Made by a program: the position numbers and the translations under genes. A stretch of DNA of 64,000 nt from Papilionanthe hookeriana x Papilionanthe teres. Lineage: Eukaryota; Streptophyta; Magnoliopsida; Asparagales; Orchidaceae. Below the pieces are notes generated by a model. That model ran no database searches. It saw nothing but the letters and a program-made list of their open reading frames with translations, and was not told the origin of the DNA. Location of the stretch: the NCBI GenBank assembly GCA_022702705.1, contig JAKZJZ010000078.1, positions 36,178 to 100,177 on the forward strand, given 5' to 3'. This document shows positions 12,492 to 24,600 of the stretch, one piece after another. Positions within the stretch are counted from its first letter, which is position 1, and each line of letters opens with the position of its first letter.

Positions 12492-12604
12492 GCGTTGTTT
12501 TATTTCCTGAAGCAACTCTCCCTCTTAGGGTGATACTTCCGAGATTCAAAGCTGTTGTTGAAAGGGCTCTGCATCAGGTTGATGCTCCATACACTATTGG
12601 TGTG
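12492..12604 (+). CDS. CRBN: CRBN homologue exon: start of LON-like domain
   Basis: The acceptor is the AG at 12490-12491 and the donor is GTATGG at 12605. The exon enters with two bases that complete a split codon, so a coding exon must lie upstream. It encodes the LFPEATLPLRV strand and the helix ending DAPYTIGV. The open frame runs on both sides of the exon, but that extension is intron and not protein. Confidence 0.88.
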
Positions 12605-15600
12605 GTATGGTCTCTTGTGTTAGCTTATTTCTTTATTGGTTTTAACCTGGCTGTACTGCCTTGTTAATACTCTTCAATAAGTGTTCAGATTTGATTGAAT
12701 AAATCTTTATTTCAGATGAGGGTCCATTGGCATTCAGATGATGGAAGAGTGCTCTTTTGTACAACTGGTACAACTGCTGAGGTAATCTTTAGCATTTACA
12801 ATTGCGCTGCTACTGAATCCTCTGTTTTATGTTTCACTTTTTGAATTTTTTTAAGTTTATCTAATTCACTTTAAAATCCAAAGTGCTTGTTTCTGCTTCA
12901 TTTTGTAAGATTCTAGTCTTAACTAATTGTTGTATGAAAGCTCTATTTGTGGTGAATTGCACAACAACAATGTCCATCTGCTCGTGCACCTCCTCAAAGG
13001 CTTGATGATATTTGTGAATGCACTCACCCCGCAGGCCAACCATAAATAAAGGCTTTATTTAATATCACAATTTTATCAACTGAAGCATGTATAACATGCT
13101 TATTTAAACTAACTATTTGAATGCTACATGATTGAGGTAGTACATGTAATGAATTTGCTAGTGAAAAATGTAAGGCATGCATAAACCCGGGCGCCAGGCC
13201 AGCTGTCATCTTTTGTAATCTTTTGTCAATTGTGATCGACTTGATTTAGGCTTGATTTGGCCAAATAGTTGAGGCAGTCAATTTTGGTAAATGTGCATTT
13301 TCTTATTGAGATTATGAAAATTGATGGGTGTAATTTTTTTGATATTTAAGTTCTGGGGGTGGTCATTTTGACCTTGTCAAAGAATGTGATTAATAATGTG
13401 GCAATGGTGAAGTTCTCTGCAAGATTGATAATATTTCTTCAAATTTGAACTATAAAAAGCGCTCTGCATGCAACAATTGAGCATTTTAGAAAAAATATTA
13501 TTTGTTTTAAGGATTTTGAAGGTGTTTTGTAAGCAAGTTCAATAACGAATGATGTTGCTAACTTTGATGTAATTGAGGATGAATAAAACATGGAATGAGC
13601 ATGCTAGGAGCTTGAATTGCATGTTGGGTTATTAAATATGTTGTGTGTGGAGTCTATTAGCATTGCAACGTCCTTGATTAATAAGGGTCCCTGAAAACCA
13701 TTGAATTCATATGCTCATGTATTTTTTAAAGTTTTTTTTTATTGTCACTCCTACATTCATATTGATGCTAAATCTAAATGTTTTTTTATAGACTGTCTAA
13801 GTTTGAATATCATTTTTAGGACGCCCAAAATTGGGAGTTTATCAAGTGTAACGATGATATTGTTTTCAAAATAATAAAAATAAAAATAAAAATAAAAAAA
13901 ATAAATAAAGGTGTGCGAGTAGGTCTTGTCTAAAGGCAAGTTGAATGCAAACTTTGAATGCTTTGAAAATTTGAAGCCGAATTTAATACCATTGTAAGCT
14001 ATCCCTATATTTAAATAAAAACTATATATAATGTAGAGTTTAGAGTAAGAAAACAAATCCCCTGAAGGTGATCAAATAGCTCTTTATGCTCCAATTAAGC
14101 GGTCTAGTAGAACTTTACGACAATCACAAAGGTACTCTCTTAAAATTATTCCTATTCTATTGACTGATTGAGGTTAAAATGAAGTTATGATGAAGCCATG
14201 AAGAATAAAGAATTCTTCAAGTGGATGTTGGCTATTATCTAATCAAACATGATACTTTACCAAATTATCAATGGGGTAGGAGGCCCTGCAAAATAAGTTT
14301 ATGTACTAGATCAAAAAAGAATATGATGATAACACGTGATGCAGTGTTATGTCAGTTATTTAAGGTTTTCAGGATTAATATGTTGTTGACTACAATTAAA
14401 TTTTTCATTAATTGTGAAATAAACCATAGTTAGAATGATGCTTGTGCTAGTGTTGAAGAGTACTTGCACTTGGAACAAATGCAAGTCAAGACAACTTTTC
14501 TTCATGGTGACTTAAAGGAAGAAATAATATTGATATTGATTCTTAGTGAGGAAGAAAATGGTATACAATCTTCAAAAAGCTATATATGGTCTCAAATTGA
14601 TACCAAGATGGTTTGTTTTTATAGTTTCATGGAAATAATGGTTTCTTGAGGTGTTTGGATGATCATCACAATTGTGTGAAGATATTTGGTTATTCTTCTA
14701 TCATTTTATTATATTATCTTAATGGTATGTGGTAGCAAGTGGGACCAAACAAGAAATCTACTAGTTCAGAATAATGCGTAGTATTATTGATATGAAAATG
14801 AGTTACAAATAACCCTTACATGAGTCCTAGAATAGGAAAGACGGGAAAAAATGAAATAACACGAAATGAAAGATATAACACTTAATATTTCCAATTAATT
14901 AATTCATATTAATTATTTAAAGATAAAAGAAATAATATAAAATTAAAAAGCTTAAATAGGAAAGGAAATAAATCTAATCCAAGAAACTAAATCTAAAATA
15001 GGAAAAATTATAAAATTATATTAGGAAATCAATCTAATCCTCATAAATTCTAGTATGAATAAATTAATATAACTTCTAACACTCTCTCTCAAGTTGAAAC
15101 ATCGTTGAAAGCCATGTTCAACTTGGATTTGAAAACACCAAACATTGGGTGAAGGAGATCCTACGAAGTAAAATTTGAAGTCTTCATCCTGTACTGTAGT
15201 TGCTTCTTACTGCAATTCCTACAGTGTCTGTAGATAAGCGGAAGGATCCTACAAATAATGTTGCAGGGGAGTTTGCAGGGAAGTAGACAACCTGCAGGAA
15301 AAATTGATTTCTAATTTATTGCGGTTGTCTTTGACTGTAGGTAGATAAACTAGGCGTACAAGACTCACTATACGCTGAGTGTACGAGTAAAGATTCTTAA
15401 AAAGCTTCAGGGTATGTATGACTTGAGGAGGGTTTGTTCTGTAGGGCTCCTCGCATTAACGAAATAGAACGGAAGCATGCAGGGAGGCGCAACCTGTCGA
15501 GAAAGAATCTAAGCCGTTTAGGATTTCCTCTGTAACTGTAGGAAAAAAAGGGACCAGTGCCCGTGAGGGCATTCATCTTCAAGGATAGAGCGGCCGCAAG

Positions 15601-18600
15601 CTGGTAAAGGAATTCCAACTAGCCTAATAACCGAATGAAGTGGGTGCTCCGATCGGAAGAGGGCCTGCAACCCTCAAAGGTTTGCAGGGAAGCAAAGAGG
15701 ACTTCCATCAAAAAGGACACCTTGCTTTTCACCTCCTAATAAAGCGCCCATCAAGAGGAATGAATGTCAGGAAAGTAGCAAGTCATGAACCCAATGGACG
15801 TAGCATTCAACTCTCCACCCAACTAAGCCAAGCAAAGTGAAAGGAAGTTGTATATGACCCAAGCTTCATAGACTTTGCGAATTGAATCAATATATAATTT
15901 TATATTGATCTCTCATTGAAGATAAGTGATTGGAAAGACATTAGGGTAAACATTGGGACCAATGCTAAGAGAGTTGCAGCATTCAATCCATATCCAATGC
16001 CTTTAACCTCCTTCAAGCTGTAAAAGCGGAGTAAACTAGTCAACCAAGCGAGGGATGTTGAGAGAATTAAGTATCCGCTACATGGTACCTGTTGTAAGTG
16101 TTAGCCATGGATGAACAGTTCCACCGATAACACGACCAAGGGGATGCCAGGTTCGGTCATCAAACCAATTCCTGTGAGGAACCGAGTAACCCTATAGTTA
16201 AAATATGGATCGAACCTGTGGATCACGTTCTCGTACTTTATAATTGAAAAGAGACAAATCAAGAAGTCGAGGAAACCTATGAGAAGCACAATAAAGAAAC
16301 CCAAAATGCCGCCGAAGGCATTTCTTAGGATTCCCTCGGTTTTAGGTTCGATCGAAGCCACCATTACTGTAGGTTGGAGAGCTGAACGGTAGGAGGGAGA
16401 CCGACGACTAGAAAAACTACAGGGGAAGGAGCCGGCGGCGGGAAAGGCTGCAAAGAGGGAGTTCTGGCGGCGGGAAAGGCTGCAAGAGGGAATTCCGACA
16501 ACGGGAAAGGTTGTAGGAGGAAATTCCTGTGGCGGGGCTTGCAGAGAGGAAGTTTCTAGCGTAATAATTGAAAAGTGGAGGCGAAAAAAGGCCTTGCAGC
16601 ATGACAAAGATTGTTGGCTGCAAGGAATAGAAAGCTTCCGGCGGCAGGAAACTCTTGGGTTTGTTTCAAGCCTTTGATATAATATTAATTTTCAGAGTAA
16701 GGAGGAATAGTATTATTGATATAAAATGAGGTTATAAATAACTCTGATATGAATCCTAGAATTGGAAAGATGGGAAAAAGGAAATAACAGTAAAGGAAAG
16801 ATATAACACCTAATATCTCTAATTAATAAATTTATATTAATTATTTGGAGATAAAGGAAATAACATAAACAGGAAAGCCTAAATATGAAAAGAAATAAAT
16901 CAAATCCAAAAAATAAATCTAAAATTAGAAAGGAATAAAATTATATTATGAAATAACTCTGATCTTCATAACTTCTATTAAGAATAAATTATTTCGTAAT
17001 ATAACTTATAACAAAAGGCATTTTCGAAGGAGTCTACATTGTTGAATTTAAATGCTCGTAATTAGTAAAGTGAATGAAAATTATAAGGAATAATTATATT
17101 TTAAAGTTATCTTTGGAAATCTATGTAAAGAAGGTGCTTAATAGGTTCGACGTGCTAGATGACAAGCTTATAAGTACTCTTTTGGCGGTTACTTTAAACT
17201 AATGGAGGAGCAGTTACATTAGATAGAGAAGGGATGGGCTGATATGAAAAATGTACCATATGTTTTAGCTATTGGCAGTGTTCTGTATGCTATGATGTAT
17301 ACTAGACCCAACATTGCTTAAGTTCAGAGTGTTGTAAATAGTTACCTTAGGCACCTATAAACAACATGGTAGGAAAAAAAGTAGATTTTTAGTTATCTGA
17401 GAGTTAATGTAAATTATGAAGTTTGTATTGGAACTGCAGGGATGTGTTAATGTTGACATAATTGGAGATATTAATGCTTGAAAAAGTTAGAACGAGCATG
17501 CAGTGTTTCAAAGCTGCAAAAGTTATTTACTTCTTCTACCATAGTGGTAGAGTATATTGCTGTGATTGAAACAAGAAAGATGTTTTGGTTGCAATTATTT
17601 TTGGAAGACCCGAGTCAAAGTATAAGAAGTGTGCTTTGGATTGTGATCATCAGGATGTTATTCATTTAACAAACAATCAAATTTATCATTATAGGAGAAA
17701 AACACTTTCATGTTCATCATCAGTTCATCCAGTTGGTTTTGGGGAATGATATTTTAACCTTTAGGATTTTGCGGGCTTGGATCCAACTGACGTTGACAAT
17801 GATTGCTCCAATTGAGAAATTGAAACTTTAGATGTTGGCGTTAAAAGACTATTAAAAATAATTCATATTTTTAATTATATTTATTTAGATTAAATTAAAT
17901 TAAATTAATGTTGAGTCATTCGCTCCCGCTCTCATCCTGTTAACTGTTCGCGTTTCTTTTCGAATTAAAAGGGTGTCTCCCATAACCTACATTCTCATTC
18001 ACACGATCTCTCTGTTGCTCTCCTTTTTCGTTCTTCACTTGAAACCGCATCATTGTGAAGGCTTCCTTTCTAGCATTCCTCCCCGTCGGATTCGTTCATC
18101 TTCATTGGTTCGAAACCCACGAAGCACAAGTTTCTATTCCCCCATTTTATTCGCACTATTCTTTCTTTCCGTCTCGTTCTCCTCCTTGTCTTCACATGTA
18201 AATCCTAAATTCTTTTGTTTAAGCGGCACCTACATGATCCTCATGTGCCTTCATCGCTCCTTCCCTGTTGATCTTACATGCACAGCGCCGTTCCACCTTT
18301 CTCCTTCTCCACTTCCCCAATCCTCTCAGTTGAGCCTATTAACCCGCGATCAACCTTCCTCCTTGCACATAAACCGTCACCTCCTTCCCTATTCACACGA
18401 TCTTCTTTGCGCGATCAATCTTCTTTGTCTATCTCCTCTCTCTATCGTCAAGTGTAATTCTTGTCCCCGCCTTCTCCACTTTTGCCATCAACATAAAGCT
18501 TTACAATTAAGAAACCCCGCTACCCTCTCTGTCGAATTGACCTCACATAGTGTCGCATTATTTGCCGCGCCTCCTAGGCCATGCTCGATTCTCTACTCCC

Positions 18601-21600
18601 TTGCAGAATGCCGTGATTCTCCTCGTCCCTTCCACTGTACCTTCGATTGCCTCAACCTGTCGAAACCCTCGCCGAACATACCTTCTTCCCTGTATCGAAG
18701 TCATTCAGTGGTTTTGCTCTGCCCTAGCCTACCACAAAACCGAAGCCTTCTTCATTGTTTCACGCGAATTCACCGAGTGGAGTGATCCCAAACCGAAGCC
18801 CTTCCTCCCTTTGTTTCATACGAACTCGATCTACATCTTTCGCCTCTTTTTTAGTTCATAAAATCGAAGCTTGAGCCCTACCCATTGAGCCTACTTTGCT
18901 TATTGAGTCTAATCCAACCCGTTAACCACCCTGTTCTGCCTGAGCTAGTTTATTATTTGTTTTGCTTTCTAATTTTATTTTATTGTGTATTGTTGTAAAG
19001 AAAAATTGAAAAATCGTGTTGTGATGTTATGTTATATTGTCATCGATCGATCGTCGGGCCTCAAAAGTTATAATTTTAGGGCAATGGGGTAATTTTCGAA
19101 GTGTCCATTTAAGGAACCATGAGTATACATCAGTGGGGAGATTAAGTACCGTTAGGGGAATACTGTGGACTCGTTTGGAAAACTTTTTAAAATTGGAATT
19201 CTAAAACACCCATCCACAGGAAATGCGAGTACCCGTCCCTGGAAATTCAGTATCTTTCAGTAAAAGTAAAGTACCGTTCTGGAAATGTTTGTTTGCAATC
19301 TAATCTTTTGTGTAGTTACATTGAATGGCCATTGCATCTTTTAAAATCACGGGTTGAGTTTATGTTTTCACTCCCTTGTAGTAGTGTCTCACGACATTGA
19401 CTAACACATCTTTTAGGACAGTTGGGAAGACTGACATTTTCTCGTGCCCCCCAAAAGGGGGTTGATACTGGGAGGTTGTCGAAATTTCAGTTGAATTTGA
19501 ACTTCATAAATAAGCTAAAATGTTGGAATTTTTGAACTTATAAAACAAAATAGAATACGACTCACTTGAATTTTAAAGTGATTTGGAAACTGGAGCTTTT
19601 AAATTTTAGGCTCTTTGAATTTAAAATATTTGGGACCTAGGATTTTAAATATTTAAGCTCTGAATATTTTAAAATGTTTAAAGTTTTGACTTTTAAAATA
19701 TAAACTTCAGGGCTTAAAAAATATTAAAAATTTGAGTTTAAAATTTAAGCTCAGAAGATTTAAAAATATTTGAAATTGAGCTATTCTGACTTAGGGTGCG
19801 TTTGGAGCAACATTGCGGTGCGCATAGTAGTTATTTCAATTTGGCAAAACTGCATTTTACTTGATTTTTGCTTTTTCAAAAAATTGTAGCTGAAAGCTGC
19901 ATTTTACCGCCAGACCTATCTACCGGCAGAGGCTGTTAAAAAGTTATATGTCCTTTTCAAGAAAAATGTATTTTTTATAATAGTCACCACAGTTTTTTGA
20001 ACAACAGCTTCTTTTGCAGCAGCTTCACAACTTTTTTTCAAACAACCACAACTACCTCAAAGAGACCTTTAGGCTTTTGGAGCTTGAAAATCTATTCAAA
20101 ATTGAATTTTTTGAATTTAGGCTACTAGGAAGAAAATTCAAATATGTAGCTTTCTTAAAATTTAATATTAATTATCACACTACTGGATTCGCAATACATC
20201 TTCTAAAGCCTAAAGATGTAACATTACATCTGATAATTTTCAAATAAAAAACTTATAGCTTCAAAATAGTTGAAGTCTTTAAAGCCTATATAAGCTTCAT
20301 GTTATTCCTAAGTCAAATGCAATGATTCGGAATATATCAAAATATTTTCAGACTTGGTTTGTACTCTCTTAAATTTGTGTATGCTTCAAGAGATTCATAT
20401 AGATAAAGTTCATATACATGATATCAAAATCCTTCGACCTATATTGTAAGTCATAATTATAGTTAAAGGTTGCACAAAACTTAAAAGTCTTCAAAATCTT
20501 TAAGTTACTCCAATATATGAAATTAAAGCCCGCATGTGCTCTATCTATTATATAGTTAAAGGTTGCACAAAACTTGAAAGTCTCCAAAATCTTTAAGTTA
20601 CTCCAATATATGAAATTAAAGCCCGCATGTGCTCTATCTATTATATAGAATGCTCAAATATTGGGTTCAAGAATGTTGTGTGAGCTAATCAGGCTGTCTT
20701 GTTTATAAGATAGGTTGTAAGTCCCACCTAACTAGTTCGATCATCCTCATAAGGACTGAAGTTGATGATTCTAGTAATTTCGAAATAGATCTCAAATCAT
20801 AAAATAAGAATTTACAAGTCCAAATCACCTGGTCTGATTCTCTTTCTTGTAAGGACAGGAATCGACACGAGTCATACCCTAAAAATCTAAATGCCCCCTT
20901 TAAATATAAAAGTCCTAAAATGGTTAACTCTCTGATGATGGCCGAATTAATAGAATATTTCAATCGACGGGGACAATTTTAACATCAAAATTTTAAAATA
21001 ACCAACTAATATACAAGTAAAATTTAATCACTTAAATGCTAAAAGTAATATTCATCCGCCCTCCGCAATGGTTTGTCGAAGATGATATTTTTTATTGTTT
21101 TTGGTTTACAAAGAGCTAATTTTATATTAATTGTATATCTATATTCAAAGTTATTGCATGTCAATAAGGGCGTGACTCGAATTTCTTGCCAATGTGATTT
21201 TGGCACCAAATGTCACTACAAAATAATATTTACAATCACAACACTCTGGAACGATGGTTGCTGCCAAATGACACCATTATATTATGGTCACGGCCGCAAC
21301 CTGTCTATTCCCCAACAACTTTCTATACTTTGAGTTGTGAATCATAAGGGTACAATCTTTAACATCAAGATTTTTAAAATAACCAACTAATATGTAAGTA
21401 AAATTTAATCACTTAAATGCTAAAAGTAATATTCATCCGCCCTTTGCAACAGTTTGTCGAATGTGACAAATTTTTTATTGACTTCGACTCACAAAGAGCT
21501 AATGTTATATTAAGTGTATATCTATATTCACAATCGAAGTAATTGCATGTCAATAAGGACGTGACTCGAATTTTCTGTCCATGTGATTTTGGCATCAAAT

Positions 21601-24600
21601 GACACTACAAAATAGTAGTTACAATCACAGCCCTTTGACCCGATGGTTCTGCCAAATGACACCATTATATTATGATCACGACTACAACCTGTTTGTTCTC
21701 CAACAGTTTTCTATCATTTGAATTGTGAATCATAAGGATATAATTAATTGACAAAATAATCTTTTGTTAAGTAAGGTCGACTTAAATTTTTTCTATTAGG
21801 CAAATATCTTGCCCTTGCCCAGATCTACAGAGATCTCTTGGACGACGCAATCAATGACTGCTGACAAGAATTCTTCTATCATGTTGGGTCGATTGCCTTC
21901 TCGAACTAAGTAGATCAGAGATCATGACGACTCGAGATGATGGAACTATGGGATCGTGATCGAATTTCGTTTTCATTCCCTCATCATCCGCTTTATGCTT
22001 CAAGTGATAGATTTTACGATTTAAAATTTTAAGTCTGATGCTATTTTATAGTGAAGATTCAATTATTAATGACTATCCTTAATCAAAAGTGTTTTCTCAT
22101 TACCAGAAGGGGTACTTAATCTAGTGTCTGGCATCTATGGGAAACGTCGAACTCCAAATTAAAAAATCCTCGCAAAATGAGGGTGAAGCCTCTAGGTAGT
22201 GTCTTATTTACAATCCAATTTGTCATCTGAAAATTTGAGTGTCTAAAGCTCTCTCAATAAATAAAAAATAAAATAAATGTTGAGTCTTTGGGGAATGGTT
22301 AGAATTTTTGAAGCCCACAGGTTCCGGTGACTGCTAGGGAAGGTTTGTCTTTCCATCTTTGGCTAGTCATGATTATAATATAATAACAGATTTTCATAAA
22401 ATCAAAATATAAAGTCCAAAAAAAATTAATGTCTATTATTCTGTTATTGTCGCTGCATTTTTAAAATTGATGGCCATAATTTTATATTATTTATTAACTT
22501 ATCGCCCACTTTAGAACATTCCTTCTGCCATGAAGCTCGGAAGTGATGCCAACATTCGGTTGGCCAATGCTTTGATCAACACGGTAGCACTAGGGCTACC
22601 ATCCATTTTGGTGGATGGGAAATTTTTGTTGTTGCCATCTTTGTCCGTGGTATGCCTCCACGAGGTCATCTTGTGATGTCTCGTCTTGCTTTTGCATATG
22701 CACGTCATGCTCACCAGCCCATACAAGGTCCAAGTTCTGTAGAAGCTATTGCTATCGAGGTTCCCTGAAGGAGGTCCTCAGTATTTGAATGACTCACTGT
22801 TACTGAAGCCCCAATTATGAAGAGAACTGTGGCTGGATAAAAAATTTCATTTTGCCTATTCATCAATTTGTTAAAATGTTTGGCAAACATGATGCTGAAG
22901 TTTCCTCATCTGGGGGAAATCTAACTCGAAGGCAAATGAGTAGATAGAACGCTGCTTAGCATATGTTACATGAGTAACCCAATACTCCACTAACCTTGAT
23001 GTCAGAAGCGAGTGTTCGCACCCATAATAAATTTGAAATATTGAAGTTGGTGAAGCGGAGCAGCTCTACTTTGGATATTAAACAGTCTTCTTGGAATCAA
23101 TAATGTCAACCACTGTATGAAGAAAAGTAAAAATCTGACATCTTGTCTGTTGGAGTGCACAAGATTATAAAAGTTGGTAAAGGAGGAGGGTCTAATGAAA
23201 AAGAAGTATGGAAGACCCATTAAAACGAGTGCAGATCAAAATCTGGCTAAAAATCTTGTCAATAGTCGTTACAAATAAGCCCAGACATGTTTCGCTCGGT
23301 GTGCCTCGGGGCATGATACCCGGACAAAGTGCCTAGGAATCCGCCACTGAAAGATCCCGACGAAAGGCAAGGAAGTTTGGAGGCCATGGTCCCATAGAAA
23401 AAATTTTGCTAAAAAAAACATGATATTTGATGTGTGTTCCCAAAGATCCACTATCAATCAAGAACTGGTTGTAAAAAAAAACCCTAGCTTGATGAATATC
23501 GTGGTGATCAATATGTCTCATCATCAATCAACTTTTAATTGAAAAATTATTTGTCCCGCACTTTGAGCCCGATATTTATTGAAAGTATCGTTCAAAGATT
23601 AGAGTTTAAGAAGAGGATAATAATAATGAAGATACAATGGAAGTAGAAATGATCTTAATTGTAGATAATGTCAACGACCAACTAGACACTCGCTTCTACC
23701 ACTCTAGACGACACACAATTCAACCTACCGTTCAAATAGAAAAACGAGAACATGATAGTTGTTCATCAGAAGATGAGTCAGTAAAAGAATCAAGCATTAA
23801 AAAATCTATTCTTATAATTACAGTTGCTTTAGAAAGAACAAAAGCAAATGCGGTGTCAATTAAGAACTAAGGATAAAGAGATATCTCAGCTCTACAATAA
23901 AATGAATGAAATGATGACGCAGAGCATTGCCATGATGGAGTGGATGCAAAGAAATGCTATGACAAACCTCGGCATCTGCCTTGCCAAACAACCATCAAGC
24001 ATCTAATAGCGTTGCCACTAACTCTGCTATCAACCCAATGCCAAAATCATCGGATGTAAAAGGTATCTTTGAAGAGTGAAATGAGATGAATCAGGTGGCC
24101 CTTGTACCTATAACTCAAAATATTGTCAGTACGTCGAGTCTATGACAGCGGTACAGCTCAAGACATTGATCAATGAAAAGATCAAGTCTCTTTTATAGCC
24201 TTAGAACTGGCCGAGAAGCTGGTGGGTAAAAGCCGCCCTTATCCAGCTACGTATGAAGTCCCTTATCCAAAGGGATATTCAATACCGAAATTTAAAACTT
24301 TTAATAATAATGACAATCCTAAACAACATCTAGCCCAATTCAAGACATCATGCAGCAATACCGACGGCGCAGATGCATTGTTATTCCACCAGTTCATTAT
24401 TAGTTTGATAGGAAATGCTTTTGAATAGTATGCAAAATTGCCAAATGATTCTATGAAAAAATTCGTAGACTCGAAGCAATGTTTATTAAAACATTTGTCA
24501 GCGCTACAGAAAAGACAACAATTGCGGATCTTGCTTTAGAGAAAAGAATGAAGAGCGAGTCAGTGACAAAATACATTACTCATTGGCATAATTTGAGAAT

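Larger units (their letters stand above)
14775..17013 (-). mobile_element. Non-autonomous Copia-type LTR element carrying an STT3 fragment
   Basis: Flanked by two similar direct repeats of 307 and 314 bp. Inside the left repeat, on the minus strand, is the end of a Copia polyprotein (FKSKLNMAFNDVST, stop) next to a purine-rich tract. This fixes the orientation and links it to the Copia element at 40565-43548, which ends FKSKLNMIVIYAS. The rest of the 1.6-kb interior is not Copia: it holds an STT3 gene piece, a GC-rich leader with a minisatellite, and unidentified sequence at 15160-15940. The element sits within the older Copia relic. No clean target duplication was seen. Confidence 0.7.
17833..22319 (+). 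repeat. Left LTR of the Ogre-like element, 4,487 bp
   Basis: Collinear with 32919-36635. It is longer because of a MITE (19794-20068), a 93-bp duplication (20458-20643) and a 383-bp duplication (20974-21742), all absent from the right LTR. A GC-richer stretch at 17970-18860 holds a long Pro/Ser/Leu-rich open frame that is broken in the right LTR, so it is not counted as a gene. Confidence 0.87.

Noticed and set aside
12386..12667. 93-codon frame starting at 12386 as a short gene
   Set aside because: It runs across the acceptor at 12491 and the donor at 12605. Only the middle is conserved.
16101..16607. 168-codon minus-strand frame as a complete membrane protein gene
   Set aside because: Only the part from 16364 down matches STT3. 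The upstream residues come from a minisatellite leader, and the frame loses homology by frameshift near its end.
17973..18861. Long open frame (270 codons) in the left Ogre-like LTR
   Set aside because: Low-complexity Pro/Ser/Leu/His composition, no domain, and broken in the right LTR. It reflects the GC-richer part of the LTR rather than a gene.
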